Shown: in pieces, positions 6,242-7,771 of the stretch
Numbering within the stretch: position 1 is the stretch's first letter
Layout of the letters: every line of letters starts with the position of its first letter
NCBI GenBank assembly: GCA_024227975.1
Contig: JAAETV010000607.1
Location: 1-7,771 of the forward strand
Direction: 5' to 3'
DNA length: 7,771 nt
Source: Actinomycetes bacterium
Lineage (GTDB): Bacteria > Actinomycetota > Acidimicrobiia > Acidimicrobiales > SZUA-35
The notes under the pieces: generated by a model
What the model was told of the DNA's origin: nothing
The model's database searches: none
Seen by the model: the letters and a program-made list of their open reading frames with translations, nothing else
Program-made: the position numbers and the translations under genes

Positions 6242-7620
6242 TGAGTGAAGCCGAAGCCCCGACCGGAATCAGTGTCCTTGTCCCCTCTGGCATGCTTGGC
6301 AGCGGCGTGTCCGCGGCTGCCGTGCAGCGCGGCATCGAGTTGGGTGCTGTTGGCATCGCGGTCGATGGCGGATCAACAGACTCCGGGCCGTACTACCTCG
6401 GAGCGGCGACGGCGAAGACCACCGAGCAGGCTGTCGCCCATGATCTGCGGATTCTCGTGGCCGCGGCCCATGGTGCTGGCATCCCACTCATCGTTGGATC
6501 CTGTGGTACCAGCGGCACCGATGCCGGTGTCGACTGGATCCACGCCATCGTCGAACAGATCGCAAGTGACCAAGGTCTCGATCTCTGCATCGCCCGCATC
6601 TACAGCGAACAGAGCGCTGAGGGTCTCGTCGGCAGGCTCCGCGCTGGGCGCATCGGCCCGCTCCCACCGGCTGCCCCGCTGGACGAGGCAACACTGCACC
6701 GCTGTGAGCACATCGTCGGTCTCGTCGGCCACGAACCGATCGTCTCCGTTCTTCATGGTGGTGCCGATGTGGTTCTGGCCGGCCGGGCCACCGACGCTGC
6801 GGTTCTCGCTGCTGTGCCCTTGATGCACGGCGCCCCTCCGGGACCGACATGGCACGCGGCCAAGACGGCCGAGTGCGGCTCACTCTGCACGACCACCCCC
6901 ACGGGGGCCGGTGTTCTCATCACCATCGAACCCACTGGGTTCACCATCGAGCCCCTCAACGCCGCTGAATCGTGCACCCCAACGTCGGTTCACGCTCACA
7001 TGCTCTATGAGAACGCCGATCCCTTTCGTGCTCGTGAGCCCCTCGGAACGATCGATACATCCGCTGCCACCTACCGTGCCCTCGACGACCGGCGCGTACG
7101 CGTCGAGCAATCCCACTTCGAGCCCGCCGAGCACCCCACCATGAAGCTCGAAGGCGCCACCCTCACCGGCTACCAGACGGTTGCCATCGCCGGCATCCGT
7201 GACCCCCACACCCTCGCCCACATCGACACCTGGACAGAGACCCTCCGCACATTCCTACATGCCGGTATCGGTCGGGTACTGGGCCTCGATCCCGCCGACT
7301 ACGAGCTCGAGCTCCGGTGCTACGGGTACAACGCGGTGCTCGGACCCAATGACCCAGACATCACCACCACGCCGCGCGAGGTCGGCGTTGTCCTCATCGC
7401 TACCGCCGATACCCAGGAGGTCGCGACCACCATCGCCAAGTACGCGAACCCGTACCTGTTGCACATGCCACTCCCCGGTGAGAGCCATCTCCCCAGCCAT
7501 GCCTTCATGAGCTCACCGGCAGAGATGGTCCGGGGGCCGGTCTACGAGTTCGTACTCCAACATGCCGTCGAGCTGGACCACCCCAATGATCTCGTCCGCA
7601 TCGAGGTGGGCTCCCAATGA
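6238..7620 (+). CDS. AtuA-like protein (DUF1446 / acyclic terpene utilisation AtuA family), 460 aa
   Basis: Member of the AtuA (DUF1446, PF07287-type) family, named from the Pseudomonas citronellol/geraniol gene cluster; I know of no established reaction for it. Family blocks visible (numbered from ATG 6238) are VDGGSTDSGPYYLG (42-55), IVGSCGTSGTDAGVDW (85-100), VLHGGADVVLAGRATDAAV (171-189), HAHMLYENADPF (252-263), LDDRRVRV (282-289) and KLEGATLTGYQTVAIAGIRDP (303-323). No signal peptide or membrane segment is seen, so it is likely cytoplasmic. There are two ATG choices. 6238 overlaps the beta stop by 4 bases, while 6241 overlaps by 1 base and is better spaced (7 bases) from GGAG at 6230-6233. 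The protein stops after the DUF1446 core, without the C-terminal extension of longer AtuA proteins, and a DUF4387 gene follows at once. The position behind an E1 pair suggests a role in the same catabolic route. Confidence 0.88.
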   Translation: MMSEAEAPTGISVLVPSGMLGSGVSAAAVQRGIELGAVGIAVDGGSTDSGPYYLGAATAKTTEQAVAHDLRILVAAAHGAGIPLIVGSCGTSGTDAGVDWIHAIVEQIASDQGLDLCIARIYSEQSAEGLVGRLRAGRIGPLPPAAPLDEATLHRCEHIVGLVGHEPIVSVLHGGADVVLAGRATDAAVLAAVPLMHGAPPGPTWHAAKTAECGSLCTTTPTGAGVLITIEPTGFTIEPLNAAESCTPTSVHAHMLYENADPFRAREPLGTIDTSAATYRALDDRRVRVEQSHFEPAEHPTMKLEGATLTGYQTVAIAGIRDPHTLAHIDTWTETLRTFLHAGIGRVLGLDPADYELELRCYGYNAVLGPNDPDITTTPREVGVVLIATADTQEVATTIAKYANPYLLHMPLPGESHLPSHAFMSSPAEMVRGPVYEFVLQHAVELDHPNDLVRIEVGSQ

Positions 7621-7771
7621 CCCCTCCCGAAACGCCAGCCACCACCCAGACCATCGGCGACATCGCCCAACTCGTCCGAGCCAAGAACGCCGGGCCGTTC
7701 TGGCTGACCCTCGATGTGTTCTGCGACACCGACGACAGCTACCGCCTCCTGGCGGCCGAGGACGTGATCAC
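7617..7771 (+). CDS. DUF4387 family protein, 5' part only
   Basis: Fifty-one codons are visible before the window ends. The segment IAQLVRAKNAGPFWLTLDVF (16-35) is the hallmark start of DUF4387, a small family (about 100 residues) of unknown activity that is commonly encoded beside AtuA/DUF1446 proteins. The ATG overlaps the upstream TGA by 4 bases (ATGA), and GAGGTG at 7603-7608 gives a ribosome binding site with 8-base spacing. It is probably the last or second-last part of a functional pair with the AtuA-like protein. I infer that it supplies the small C-terminal domain found fused in longer AtuA proteins; this is not proven. The rest of the gene lies outside the window. Confidence 0.85.
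   Translation, partial: MTPPETPATTQTIGDIAQLVRAKNAGPFWLTLDVFCDTDDSYRLLAAEDVI

Noticed and set aside
5766..6356. 196-codon minus-strand frame over E1 beta and AtuA
   Set aside because: It is antisense to two well-supported genes and composed of Arg/Pro/Ser-rich sequence without motifs.
1..7771. CRISPR arrays, tRNA/rRNA, insertion-sequence ends or long direct repeats
   Set aside because: Reading through both strands showed no regularly spaced repeats, transposase motif or tRNA-like cloverleaf; intergenic gaps are too short to hold them.

Overview
This is a dense, high-GC stretch of bacterial chromosome with GTG/TTG start candidates, G/C-rich third positions and tightly overlapping genes. Together with an arylsulfatase of the large (about 750 residue) type known from mycobacteria, this suggests an actinobacterium. 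An Acidimicrobiia-like marine or soil lineage is my guess, but no taxonomic marker is present. There is no tRNA, rRNA, CRISPR array, insertion sequence or phage gene, and no gene-free stretch longer than about 110 bases.

Layout. Bases 983 to 1 (minus strand, running off the left edge) encode most of an SDR reductase of the PRISE type (progesterone 5-beta-reductase / iridoid synthase-like). A 96-base gap separates it from a divergent plus-strand gene at 1080-3341, a complete type I sulfatase carrying a CSPTR formylglycine motif and a C-terminal beta-rich domain. A small hairpin follows the sulfatase stop. Then comes a stand-alone class I SAM-dependent methyltransferase (3451-4251) with no recognisable ribosome binding site.

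From 4302 to the right edge runs a compact four-gene operon: TPP-dependent 2-oxoacid/acetoin dehydrogenase-type E1 alpha, E1 beta, an AtuA-like (DUF1446) protein and a DUF4387 protein cut by the window end. The three junctions overlap by 1, 4 (or 1) and 4 bases, so translation is probably coupled.

How the genes may work together (inference). The sulfatase could desulfate a small molecule, and the PRISE-type enzyme could reduce an activated C=C of an enone. The E1 pair with AtuA/DUF4387 looks like a module for breaking down an oxo-acid, acyloin or CoA-linked intermediate. AtuA is named from acyclic terpene use and PRISE enzymes act on steroid and terpenoid enones, so a terpenoid or steroid catabolic locus is a testable idea, not a demonstrated one. 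The most unusual feature is the E1 alpha subunit. It keeps a TPP-binding motif but lacks both histidines that normally sit over the cofactor, while its beta partner keeps its catalytic Glu and His. No E2 or E3 gene is visible.
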